Below are positions 36,729-44,214 of a DNA stretch of 64,000 nucleotides, in pieces. Made by a program: the position numbers and the translations under genes. Under the pieces are notes generated by a model, which ran no database searches, was not told where the DNA came from, and saw only the letters and a list, made by a program, of their open reading frames with translations. The first letter of the stretch is position 1. The number at the start of each line of letters is the position of its first letter. The DNA is from Ruaniaceae bacterium KH17 (GTDB lineage: Bacteria; Actinomycetota; Actinomycetes; Actinomycetales; Actinomycetaceae), in contig FZQV01000010.1 of the NCBI GenBank assembly GCA_900199505.1, positions 1-64,000 on the forward strand, written 5' to 3'.

Positions 36729-37838
36729 CTACTGGAAGTAAGCAGCAACCTCGTCGGCTGACATGATCGAATCGACCACGTAGCCATCACCGTTGTCCTT
36801 GATCTGCTCCCAGATCTCATCGAAGTTGTCGCCTGTGACCAGTGGCGCCAGCGGCAGGATGATGCTGTGGCCATCGGTGACCTTCGAGGAATCGAGGGTC
36901 TTGCCCTGGAGCTCGTTCATCGCGAAGTGCATCGCAGTGGCACCTGTCCCCGGAGGATTGATCACGCCGGCCGTGTCAAAATCGGTATCGCGAAGATCGT
37001 TCCACATGCGCATGAAGCCACCGCGGGCCTCACCCATTGTCTGCACGGAATCGGTCTTGCCAGCCGCCTCTAGAGCCTTCAGCGTGCCCTGCGCCATGCC
37101 GTCGTACGTCCAAATGCCGTCGATGTCCGGGTACGTGGCGAGCAGGTCCGTCGCAACCGTCTGGCCGGTGGTCTGGTCCCAGCCACCATCACCATGGGTA
37201 AGCACCTCGATATTGTGCTCCGCGAAGATCGGCTCGGCACCTGCCCAGCGTGCCTCGGTGGCAGGGCTTCCTGCCGCACCTTCAATCGTGACGATCTTTG
37301 CGCCGTCGCCCACCTTAGCGGCGAACCACTCGGCCGATGCCGCGCCCAGATCCTGCTGCGAGATGCCGATGTTCAGAACCGACTCGGTCTCCACCGCCTG
37401 GTCGATAGCGTAGACCTTGATGCCCTGGGCCTCGGCCTCCTTGAACACTGCGTCCAGGGCTGTGGCGGAGTTGGGATCGATGATGATCGCGTCGACGCCC
37501 TTGTTGATGAGGTTGCGCACCTGCTGGATCTGGCCGTTGACATCCGCATCGGCGTTCTCCATCACGAGTTCGGAGAGCAGGCCCTGCTCCTTATACTCGT
37601 TCGCGACCTCTTCGATCGCCTCAATCATCTGGGTGCGGTACTCCGAACCCACGAAGGCGTTCGAGACGCCGATCGAGAACGGTCCGGCGGCAGGCTCCTC
37701 CGGCGCGTCCGTCGCCTCACTGGTTTCGCCGCCGCCCGCCTCTGTCGTGGGATCGGTGGACGGGGCTGGCGTTGAGCATGCCGCCAAGGTGAGGCCGGCT
37801 GCGGCTGCCAGCGCCGCAATCTTCAGTGTTGACTTCAT
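36729..37838 (-). CDS. Sugar ABC transporter substrate-binding lipoprotein
   Basis: A 369-residue periplasmic-binding-protein-1 type protein. The N-terminus has a lipoprotein signal with lipobox LAAC (Cys21), then a Thr/Glu/Pro-rich linker. Core features are IGVSNAFVGSEYRTQMIEAI, GVDAIIIDPNS and a DGIWTYDGMAQG hinge. It captures the sugar at the cell surface for the adjacent importer. AAAGGGG lies six bases before the ATG. A TAGTAT box (37892-37897, minus strand) probably forms the -10, placing the transcription start just upstream of the palindromic operator. Confidence 0.93.
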   Translation of the reverse strand: MKSTLKIAALAAAAGLTLAACSTPAPSTDPTTEAGGGETSEATDAPEEPAAGPFSIGVSNAFVGSEYRTQMIEAIEEVANEYKEQGLLSELVMENADADVNGQIQQVRNLINKGVDAIIIDPNSATALDAVFKEAEAQGIKVYAIDQAVETESVLNIGISQQDLGAASAEWFAAKVGDGAKIVTIEGAAGSPATEARWAGAEPIFAEHNIEVLTHGDGGWDQTTGQTVATDLLATYPDIDGIWTYDGMAQGTLKALEAAGKTDSVQTMGEARGGFMRMWNDLRDTDFDTAGVINPPGTGATAMHFAMNELQGKTLDSSKVTDGHSIILPLAPLVTGDNFDEIWEQIKDNGDGYVVDSIMSADEVAAYFQ

Positions 37839-37858
37839 GTGATACCCCTTTGCATCCG

Positions 37859-37881
37859 GTTATTTACACCCCGCAAATAAC
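37859..37881. promoter_or_regulatory. Inverted repeat GTTATTT-N9-AAATAAC, probable ROK-repressor operator
   Basis: A perfect seven-base inverted repeat lies 21 bases upstream of the sugar-binding-protein start and just downstream of its predicted -10 box, in the divergent gap shared with the ROK gene. A/T-rich arms in a high-GC genome stand out and resemble NagC/Mlc-type ROK sites. Binding would block elongation or initiation of the transport operon. Confidence 0.65.
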
Positions 37882-38011
37882 GTCCACATTCATACTACAA
37901 CCAAATCTGAGTGTTGCAGGTCACAGTTTCGTCTCAATGTTCCGATCCTGACACTCAGGAGCTCCCGCCAGCGGGATATGCTTCGACACAGATCGGATCC
38001 AAGGAGGCGAT

Positions 38012-39190
38012 GTGGCAGAGCGTGAACAACTCACTCCCCGCGTCTCTTCATCGAACGATGTCTCAGCCCACAATCGGGTACGCGTCCTAGAGAAGATCAT
38101 GAGGTCCGGCCCGGCATCGCGTGTAGCGTTGGCGCGAGACCTCGGCATGTCCCCTCCGACAGTCAATCGCCTCACCAGCGCGCTGATGCGGATTGGGCTA
38201 CTCGAGCACGCCGGGAGTGACGTTGCCACCGGTGGCCGGCCCTCCATGCTGGTGAGCTTTCAGCCGCGGAGCAAGGTCATATTGGCTCTCGACATATGGG
38301 AATCCGCGATCGAGATTGCCGTGCTCGACCTTGCCGGGCGTGTTCTCGAGCGCGCGAGCATTCCGATCGAAGGCACCTCGCCAGAGAAGAAGCTCGAGCT
38401 ACTCGTGCAGGCTATTGCCGAGTGGGATCGCCGACTCAATGGATCCCTCGCCACCATAGGTGTGTCGGTCCCCGGCCCTGTCAGCGGTGCGGGTCACGTA
38501 CTTCTCGCTCCGGCCTTGGACTGGTACAACCTCGACGTACTCGGTCCCATTCGGAAGGTCACAGATGTTCCCGCGGTTATCGAGAATGACGTGAACCTGA
38601 TCGCCTTGGCCGAGTATCGCCACCTCCACTCCCCCGATCACAAGACGCTTGTGGCGATCGCCGTCTTCCAAGGAGTTGGAGCGGGGATTGTGGAGGAAGG
38701 TACCCTCTGGCGAGGTAATCATGGTGCCGCGGGACAGTTCGGCCGCATGCTCCGAGATGTCTCGGGCCTGCGTCACCACACCCGCGGCTTTGGCCACCTC
38801 GAGACGGAGCTCGGCGAAGGTGGAATCCTGCAGCGCGCGATTGAGGCCCGCGTGGTTTCGCCCGAAGTGGGCAGTGCCGATGCCGTCTTTGCCGCCGCGG
38901 AAGAAGGAGATCCCGAGGCCCTCGGAATGGTCGAGACTGTGGCCGATGAGTATGCCTTCCACCTCGTCAACGTCTGCGCAATGGTGGCGCCCGACATCGT
39001 CGTCTTCGGCGGTCTCTTCGAGCGCTGGTCTGAACTGCTCTTGCCGATGATCGCCGCGCGACTTGAAGGCAACGTCATCCATCTGCCGGAACTGCGTACC
39101 GCCGAACTCGGCGATGAAGGAAAGCTCATCGGCGCGGGCCTCAATGCCCTGGATGCCGCAGGCGGCCTCGCCGCGCTGGTGGTCGATTGA
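38012..39190 (+). CDS. ROK-family transcriptional repressor
   Basis: A 392-residue protein with an N-terminal winged helix (RVALARDLGMSPPTVNRLTSAL) and a C-terminal ROK sugar-kinase-like domain: IGVSVPGPVS, VIENDVNLIALAEY and GVGAGIV. The consensus zinc-binding CxCGxxGC segment is absent; the corresponding region reads RHHTRGFGHLE, so metal-dependent folding may differ. GTG 38012 is preceded by AAGGAGG at four bases, and TATGCT at 37977-37982 is a likely -10. It probably represses the divergent sugar transporter. Confidence 0.88.
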   Translation: MAEREQLTPRVSSSNDVSAHNRVRVLEKIMRSGPASRVALARDLGMSPPTVNRLTSALMRIGLLEHAGSDVATGGRPSMLVSFQPRSKVILALDIWESAIEIAVLDLAGRVLERASIPIEGTSPEKKLELLVQAIAEWDRRLNGSLATIGVSVPGPVSGAGHVLLAPALDWYNLDVLGPIRKVTDVPAVIENDVNLIALAEYRHLHSPDHKTLVAIAVFQGVGAGIVEEGTLWRGNHGAAGQFGRMLRDVSGLRHHTRGFGHLETELGEGGILQRAIEARVVSPEVGSADAVFAAAEEGDPEALGMVETVADEYAFHLVNVCAMVAPDIVVFGGLFERWSELLLPMIAARLEGNVIHLPELRTAELGDEGKLIGAGLNALDAAGGLAALVVD

Positions 39191-39195
39191 GGCCC

Positions 39196-39226
39196 TCCCC
39201 GCGCGCGGCCCGCCCGCGTGTGGGGA
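39196..39226. terminator. Imperfect hairpin between convergent ROK and FHA genes
   Basis: TCCCC...CGCG and CGCG...GGGGA arms surround a GC-rich loop, filling the short gap between the two convergent stop codons. The stem has a three-base mismatch in the middle, so termination strength is uncertain. Confidence 0.4.
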
Positions 39227-39228
39227 AG

Positions 39229-39741
39229 CTAGCCCTCGCCGTCGGCCGCTTGCTCGATGTCGTAACTCGGTCTCTCCCCCACGGCCTCCTGCCCGGGCTG
39301 GGGCGACTGGGTCTGCTGGTGCGAGAACTCTCCCCCCGTACGGCCGCCGAATGGCCGGCCATGGTCGGCGTACTCGTCCCGTAGGAAGCTGAGGACGTGC
39401 GGCCCCAACTCGAATCGATAGCCCGTGCGCAGGAGATAGCCCAACTCGCCGCCTGGAAGGGTCGTGTTCGCGTAGAAACTCGTCTCCCCCACGCCGTGAA
39501 GTAGTAGCACGTATTCGTCCTGGCGGGTGTGCCGAATCTCGGCATGGACGGTATCCAAGCCGTCCAGATGAATGTCCACCTCAGGGCCCGAACCGATCAG
39601 GGTGTGCTCTGCGGTGAGCTGATACTCCTCGCCCTCATCGCCACGGGGTGACTCGTCGGAGTGGACCGATGCGAGCTTCAGCCGAGGGTGGCCCTCGCCG
39701 TAGCCCGCATGCGTGTTGGTCACGCGGATCTTGTTCGTCAT
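39229..39741 (-). CDS. FHA domain protein
   Basis: About 170 residues with a forkhead-associated fold: LIGSGPEVDIHLDGLDTVHAEI followed by a strand pair and ANTTLPGGE, then an ELGPHVLSFLRDE strand and a disordered Gln-rich tail. FHA domains bind phosphothreonine peptides made by Ser/Thr kinases. The canonical GR-S-H residues are partly altered (GSGPEVD instead of GR), so phosphopeptide binding may be weak. ATG 39741 is chosen because AAGGAG lies nine bases upstream; ATG 39765 has no such site. Confidence 0.75.
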   Translation of the reverse strand: MTNKIRVTNTHAGYGEGHPRLKLASVHSDESPRGDEGEEYQLTAEHTLIGSGPEVDIHLDGLDTVHAEIRHTRQDEYVLLLHGVGETSFYANTTLPGGELGYLLRTGYRFELGPHVLSFLRDEYADHGRPFGGRTGGEFSHQQTQSPQPGQEAVGERPSYDIEQAADGEG

Positions 39742-39794
39742 TTCTCGCCGCTCCTTGACTGACATACCCGCGCGAAAGCTGGCACGATGACTGT

Positions 39795-40124
39795 ATGGGA
39801 TTCCTGGTGTACGCCGGCACGCAAGAGTATGAATTCGAGGATCGAGTTCTCGCCCACCTGAAGGCTGCGATCACGTTGAAGTTGCGCCGCCAGGAGAGTT
39901 TCCTGATGAGCTGGACGAACCCAGCGGAGAAGGGTGGCGGGCGACTTTCCATCTGGCTCGCGCCCACGATCCCGCTCACGTTCCGCTTCTCCGGCGGGCG
40001 TCCACCCACGCTGAACCAGGAGTGGATCGACGCGCTGGTTGCCACGGCCCACACCACTCGAGGGCTCGTTGTGCTCTCGGAGAGCGAAGCGGAATCGTAT
40101 CTTGAGACGCTTCCGGGCGGATAG
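39795..40124 (+). CDS. Small DUF7882-like actinobacterial protein, copy 1
   Basis: A 109-residue protein: MGFLVYAGTQEYEFEDRVLA, then HLKAAITLKLRRQESFLMSW, SIWLAPTIPLTFRF and a C-terminal helix. The same pattern recurs in the next gene, so the two form a tandem paralogue pair. I believe the family corresponds to DUF7882, common in Micrococcales; its function is unknown. The protein is soluble with no catalytic motif visible. It is divergent from the FHA gene across 53 bases. Confidence 0.78.
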   Translation: MGFLVYAGTQEYEFEDRVLAHLKAAITLKLRRQESFLMSWTNPAEKGGGRLSIWLAPTIPLTFRFSGGRPPTLNQEWIDALVATAHTTRGLVVLSESEAESYLETLPGG

Positions 40125-40134
40125 GAACAGGTTC

Positions 40135-40422
40135 ATGGGATACCTCCATTACAGCAATGCCGCGACTTTCGAATTCGAAGACGGGCTACTGACCCATTTG
40201 CGCACGGTGATCCTCAGCAAGCTCAACGTGCAGGAGAGTTTGATCTTCACGTGGACTGATGAGGACTCGCAGCACAGCATTTGGCTCCACCCATCAATGC
40301 CGCTCCACTTCGAGTTCGGGTCTGCGAGCACGCCCAAACTCGATCCAGCCGTGCTCGACGAGCTCATCGCGCTTTCAAACTCGCCAGGGGGCCTTCGAAT
40401 CAGTATTGCTCCCGGCGCGTAA
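40135..40422 (+). CDS. Small DUF7882-like actinobacterial protein, copy 2
   Basis: A 95-residue paralogue of the preceding gene: MGYLHYSNAATFEFEDGLLT, HLRTVILSKLNVQESLIFTW, SIWLHPSMPLHFEF, then ALSNSPGGLRI. It lacks the RR pair and several loop residues of copy 1, so the pair has diverged. ATG 40135 is 10 bases after the first copy's stop and follows AGGAACAGG. Co-transcribed tandem copies suggest a heterodimer or sub-functionalised pair; the role is unknown. Confidence 0.78.
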   Translation: MGYLHYSNAATFEFEDGLLTHLRTVILSKLNVQESLIFTWTDEDSQHSIWLHPSMPLHFEFGSASTPKLDPAVLDELIALSNSPGGLRISIAPGA

Positions 40423-40583
40423 GTCGAGAGCGGGTCTGTGTTCGTCATGTTTCGAGCGTACGAAGGGCACGAGCTACTCACGACCCCATTGACAGAGCGG
40501 CACGTTCGTGCATAACGCGGGGCACTTGATAGCGGAGAGATGGCTCCCACGCAACCCCCTGTCGAAGACTGCGAGATTGGGTC

Positions 40584-40589
40584 TAGCCT
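40584..40589 (+). promoter_or_regulatory. -10 box (TAGCCT) of the GlsB-like gene
   Basis: TAGCCT matches the TANNNT pattern seen before many genes in this window. Transcription would start near 40596, leaving a leader of about 37 bases with the small hairpin GGGCG/CGCCC before the GAGGAACG ribosome-binding site of the gene at 40633. Confidence 0.45.
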
Positions 40590-40632
40590 CGGTACATGGG
40601 CGAAATCCGCCCGTACAGAGAGGAACGACACC

Positions 40633-40893
40633 ATGGGCTTCTTGGCATTTCTGCTTCTTGGACTGATTGCCGGCGCGATCGCAAAGGCGATCCTTCCAGG
40701 AGAGAGTGGCGGAGGTTGGCTCGCAACAATGCTGCTCGGAGTTGTCGGCGCCGTCGTCGGCGGTTGGCTCGGCACGATCATCTTCGACACGGATGTGAAC
40801 GAATTCTGGTCGTTGTCGTCCTGGGTCCTGGCGATCGGAGGATCGCTCATCGTCTTGCTCGTGTGGGGACTCATCACCGGCCGCCGCAAGTAG
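40633..40893 (+). CDS. GlsB/YeaQ/YmgE-family small membrane protein
   Basis: An 86-residue protein with three membrane segments: FLAFLLLGLIAGAIAKAILPG, a GGGWLATMLLGVVGAVVGGWLG segment and a final WVLAIGGSLIVLLVWGLI helix ending in RRK. This is the transglycosylase-associated / GlsB family, often stress-induced. ATG 40633 is preceded by GAGGAACG. A strong hairpin follows ten bases after the stop. Confidence 0.9.
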   Translation: MGFLAFLLLGLIAGAIAKAILPGESGGGWLATMLLGVVGAVVGGWLGTIIFDTDVNEFWSLSSWVLAIGGSLIVLLVWGLITGRRK

Positions 40894-40902
40894 CGTGCGG
40901 TA

Positions 40903-40931
40903 CCCGCCGGGGGCGTGGTGCCCCCGGCGGG
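40903..40931. terminator. Strong hairpin overlapping the 3' end of the CAU tRNA gene
   Basis: CCCGCCGGGGGC (40903-40914) pairs perfectly with GCCCCCGGCGGG (40920-40931) around a GTGGT loop. It should end transcription of the GlsB-like gene. The right arm is part of the acceptor and T-arm of the minus-strand tRNA, so in the tRNA precursor this hairpin competes with the cloverleaf. Confidence 0.7.
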
Positions 40932-40992
40932 GCTTGAACCCGCGACCGACGGATTATGAGTCCGCTGCTCTGACCGGCTGAGCTACAGGGGC
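40916..40992 (-). tRNA. tRNA with CAU anticodon, probably tRNA-Ile2
   Basis: The reverse strand forms a cloverleaf: acceptor GCCCCTG/CGGGGGC, anticodon stem with loop CTCATAA (anticodon CAT), T-arm GCGGGTTCAAGCCCCGC, discriminator A and encoded CCA. CAU tRNAs can be elongator Met, initiator Met or Ile2. The C4-G69 and C5-G68 pairs and the GGACTCATAATCC stem resemble Ile2 (lysidine-modified), so Ile2 is favoured over Met. Confidence 0.85.
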
Positions 40993-41011
40993 GATGACCT
41001 AAGTCTATGTG

Positions 41012-42874
41012 TTAGGTGAAGGACTCTAGTTCGCGGCGAGCCGTCTCGAGCGAGACGATGTTGGCAAAGATCGAGTCGTACTCCTCGGAACCTTCCTTCG
41101 CCCGCGCCAGCTCGCCGCGCGCGGCCGCGATGGTCCGCGTGATCGACATCTTGAGAAGTGCCGTCATCACGCCGACGGCGTAGGCCGAGGCCGCAGCATC
41201 GTCAACAGCAGGCATCGGAGCCACCGCGAGGCCCGAGAGTGCCGCCGCAACCGGCTCGCTGGCATCCTCACGGAGCCGCTCCAGCCAGGCGCCAGCCCCG
41301 AGCTCTTGCGCGGCAGCGACTCCCCCGCCGGCACGGATCGCATCATGGATGGCGCGGTGCGCGGGGACCAGGAACGTGTCGCCCTCAAGATCGTCGAAGC
41401 CCATCGTGTGCGCCACCGAGGGAAACTGCAACGCCACCTCGAGCGCCTCCCGCTCCAGCTTTGCCACTGGATCGTTGCTCCGACGCGCGGTCCCGGGCTC
41501 CGCCTGCGCGCCACCGCGCCCGGCAGTGGCAACGGCCCGGCGCACGGCTTCGGTGTCCATCGAGAGTCGCCCCGCCACAATCCGCGCATACTCACCGCGC
41601 AACGCATTGTCGCGGATCCCCGCCACCACGGGGGCCACCGTACGGAGCGCCGCCACCCGGCCCTCCGCCGTCTCGAGGTTCTGTGACTCCATCGCCGCAC
41701 GGATCGCAAAGGCGAACAGTGGCTCGCGGCCGTCGATCAACGCCCGGAGCGCTTCGTCGCCTCGCGTCTGCCTCAGCTCGCACGGATCCATGCCGTGGCG
41801 CTCCACCGCCACGAACGTCTGGGCGGAGAACTTCTGGTCCTGATCGAACGCCCGCAGCGCCGCCTTCTGGCCGGCCGCATCGCCGTCGAACGTGAAAATC
41901 ACCTCGCCACCGCGTGAAAGCGACTGCGAAAAGCTGACTCCCGCCGACGAATCCGCGACGTCCCCCAGTAGCCTCCGAATCATCCGGATATGGTCTTCGC
42001 CGAACGCCGTGCCGCATGTGGCCACGGCCGTATCGATCCCGGCGAGGTGACACGCCATCACGTCCGTGTAGCCCTCGACCACCACAACTTGGCGCTTCGT
42101 GGAGATCGCCTTGCGCGCACGATCGAGGCCATAAAGCACCTGCGACTTCTTATATAGCGCGGTCTCGGGCGTGTTCAGGTACTTTGCGCCATCATCCTCG
42201 TCACCAAGCTGCCGCGCACCGAAACCCACCACGGTCCCCGTGATGTCCTTGATCGGCCAGATCAACCGGCCACGGAACCGGTCGTAGACGCCGCGGTTAC
42301 CCTGCGTGATCACGCCCGCCGCGAGGAGTTCGGCATCCGTGAAGCCGCGCCCGCGCAGATGCTTGAGCAGCGTGTCCCAACTCTTCGGCGCGAACCCGAG
42401 TTCGAAGCTGCGCGCGGTGGCGGCGTCGAAACCGCGCCCCAGCAGGAAGTTCCGCCCGATCTCCGCCTCCGGCGAATCCAGCTGGCTCATGAAGTACTCG
42501 TGTGCGACGGCGTTCGCCTCCACGAGCTTCTGCCGCCTACCGGGCTCCTCGCGCTGAGTGCGGCGGCCGCCCTCGCCGTCGTCGCGAACCTTCACGCCGG
42601 TCTTGTCCGACAGCCACTGCACGGCCTCGGGAAAGCTCATGTGGTGGAACTTCTGCACAAACGAGATGACATCCCCACCTTCGCCGCACCCGAAGCAGTG
42701 CCAGTGGCCCACTTGCGGCCGCACATGGAACGACGGCGATCGCTCATCGTGGAAGGGACACAAACCCTTGAGGGAGCCCACCCCGGCAGGCCGTAGCGTG
42801 ACTACTTCGCCAATGATCTCGTCGAGGCGCGCCTGATCACGTAGCGCGGCGATGTCCTCCTTGACGAACGCCAT
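41012..42874 (-). CDS. dnaG: DNA primase
   Basis: A 620-residue primase with an N-terminal CHC2 zinc finger (Cys39, His42, Cys60, Cys63 in CPFHDE and HCFGCG), a TOPRIM core with VVEGYTDVMA and FTFDGDAAG (acidic metal ligands), and a C-terminal helicase-interaction domain. It makes RNA primers at replication forks. ATG 42874 is favoured because AFVKEDIAALRDQA is the expected N-terminus; the longer frame from 42916 is not homologous. The start overlaps the dgt stop (TAATG). Confidence 0.96.
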   Translation of the reverse strand: MAFVKEDIAALRDQARLDEIIGEVVTLRPAGVGSLKGLCPFHDERSPSFHVRPQVGHWHCFGCGEGGDVISFVQKFHHMSFPEAVQWLSDKTGVKVRDDGEGGRRTQREEPGRRQKLVEANAVAHEYFMSQLDSPEAEIGRNFLLGRGFDAATARSFELGFAPKSWDTLLKHLRGRGFTDAELLAAGVITQGNRGVYDRFRGRLIWPIKDITGTVVGFGARQLGDEDDGAKYLNTPETALYKKSQVLYGLDRARKAISTKRQVVVVEGYTDVMACHLAGIDTAVATCGTAFGEDHIRMIRRLLGDVADSSAGVSFSQSLSRGGEVIFTFDGDAAGQKAALRAFDQDQKFSAQTFVAVERHGMDPCELRQTRGDEALRALIDGREPLFAFAIRAAMESQNLETAEGRVAALRTVAPVVAGIRDNALRGEYARIVAGRLSMDTEAVRRAVATAGRGGAQAEPGTARRSNDPVAKLEREALEVALQFPSVAHTMGFDDLEGDTFLVPAHRAIHDAIRAGGGVAAAQELGAGAWLERLREDASEPVAAALSGLAVAPMPAVDDAAASAYAVGVMTALLKMSITRTIAAARGELARAKEGSEEYDSIFANIVSLETARRELESFT

Positions 42875-44136
42875 TAGAACGCATCTCCCAGCATCCCGCA
42901 GAGGCGGGCGTGCCACTGCTGCGCGGCAATGTCCGAAAGCGACGCCACCTGGTCAACCACGGCACGCAGCCGCCCGGCGTCATCGGAGGCATCGTGGTAG
43001 TCATCGCGGAACTGGCGCTCCAACTGGTGACCGTCGCTCTCCATCAGCGCGTCCACGAGATCGAAGACGACGGTCCGCTGCGCCAGGAAGGTGTGCTCGG
43101 TCTCGCGCGGTGCCATCACGAACGCAGCCGCGATGCCCTTGAGCGCGGTGATCTCGGCCCACGTCTCGTCCGGGACAACCAAGCTCGCCGCATACCGAGT
43201 AAGCCGGTGCGAACCGTACTTCTCACGAGTCGCATCGTGCGCGGCCGCGCAGAACCGGCCGATCAGCTGACTCGTGAGGTCCTTAAGGAGCGCAAGATCG
43301 AATCGCGACGAGTTGAAGCCCGCCAGCCAGTATGGCGAGGCGAGCAGCCGCTCGAGCGCCGCCCCAATCGCGTCCGGCGAGCCGCCGTACCACTCGCCCG
43401 CCACCTCGACCACGCGATCAATGTGCGGGCCTAGCGCGCCCGGATCGACCTTGCCCGAGGCAATCGCGTCTTCGACATCGTGCACCGAGTAAGAGATGTC
43501 ATCGGATAGGTCCATCACCTGGGCTTCGAGGCAACGAGTGTGCCGGGGCGCGCCCTCACGGAGCCATTCGAAGACCGGCAGATCGTCGTCGTACACGCCA
43601 AACTTCTTGGGATCCTTACCCTCGGGGCCACCACCACGCCGCCACGGGTACTTGCAGGAGGCATCCAGTGAGGTGCGCGTGAGATTGAGACCCATGGGCT
43701 CGCCATAGTCCGTGAAGGTCTTCGGCTCGAGCCGTGTGAGAAGGCGCAGCGTCTGCGCGTTACCCTCGAAGCCTCCGATCGATTCGGCCACCTCGGCGAG
43801 CGCCTTCTCGCCATTGTGCCCGAACGGCGGGTGCCCCAGATCGTGGGCGAGGCAGGCAGTCTCCACCACGTCCGGATTGCAGCCGAGCGAATCGCCGAGC
43901 TCGCGGCCCACCTGTGCCACCTCGAGCGAGTGGGTCAGCCGGGTCCGGATGAAGTCATCGCTGGCCGGGCCGAGCACCTGCGTCTTCGCGCCGAGCCTGC
44001 GTAGCATCGAGCTGTGCAGGATCCGGGCGCGGTCACGCCGGAAGGAGGAGCGCAACGCATTCTTGGGTGGCTCGTGGAGGAGCCGTTCGGCGTCGTGCGC
44101 CGTATACGCGTCATCACCCCAGAGTTCCAAAGCCAC
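42874..44136 (-). CDS. dgt: Deoxyguanosinetriphosphate triphosphohydrolase-like protein
   Basis: A 420-residue HD-domain dNTPase with metal ligands in TRLTHSLEVAQ and AHDLGHPPFGHNGEKAL, and a later DLSDDISYSVHDVEDAI. It splits dNTPs into deoxynucleoside and triphosphate. GTG 44136 is preceded by TAGGAT (44143-44148, minus strand) at six bases, so the mRNA is probably leaderless. dgt-dnaG is a conserved actinobacterial pair. The promoter lies back-to-back with that of the amylase gene. Confidence 0.95.
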   Translation of the reverse strand: MALELWGDDAYTAHDAERLLHEPPKNALRSSFRRDRARILHSSMLRRLGAKTQVLGPASDDFIRTRLTHSLEVAQVGRELGDSLGCNPDVVETACLAHDLGHPPFGHNGEKALAEVAESIGGFEGNAQTLRLLTRLEPKTFTDYGEPMGLNLTRTSLDASCKYPWRRGGGPEGKDPKKFGVYDDDLPVFEWLREGAPRHTRCLEAQVMDLSDDISYSVHDVEDAIASGKVDPGALGPHIDRVVEVAGEWYGGSPDAIGAALERLLASPYWLAGFNSSRFDLALLKDLTSQLIGRFCAAAHDATREKYGSHRLTRYAASLVVPDETWAEITALKGIAAAFVMAPRETEHTFLAQRTVVFDLVDALMESDGHQLERQFRDDYHDASDDAGRLRAVVDQVASLSDIAAQQWHARLCGMLGDAF

Positions 44137-44214
44137 ACCTGAATCCTATCCGGCGCGAACCACCCGCGGGCGCGCACTTTCGGACCCTGTGGATAACCCG
44201 CATAGAGTGAGAGC

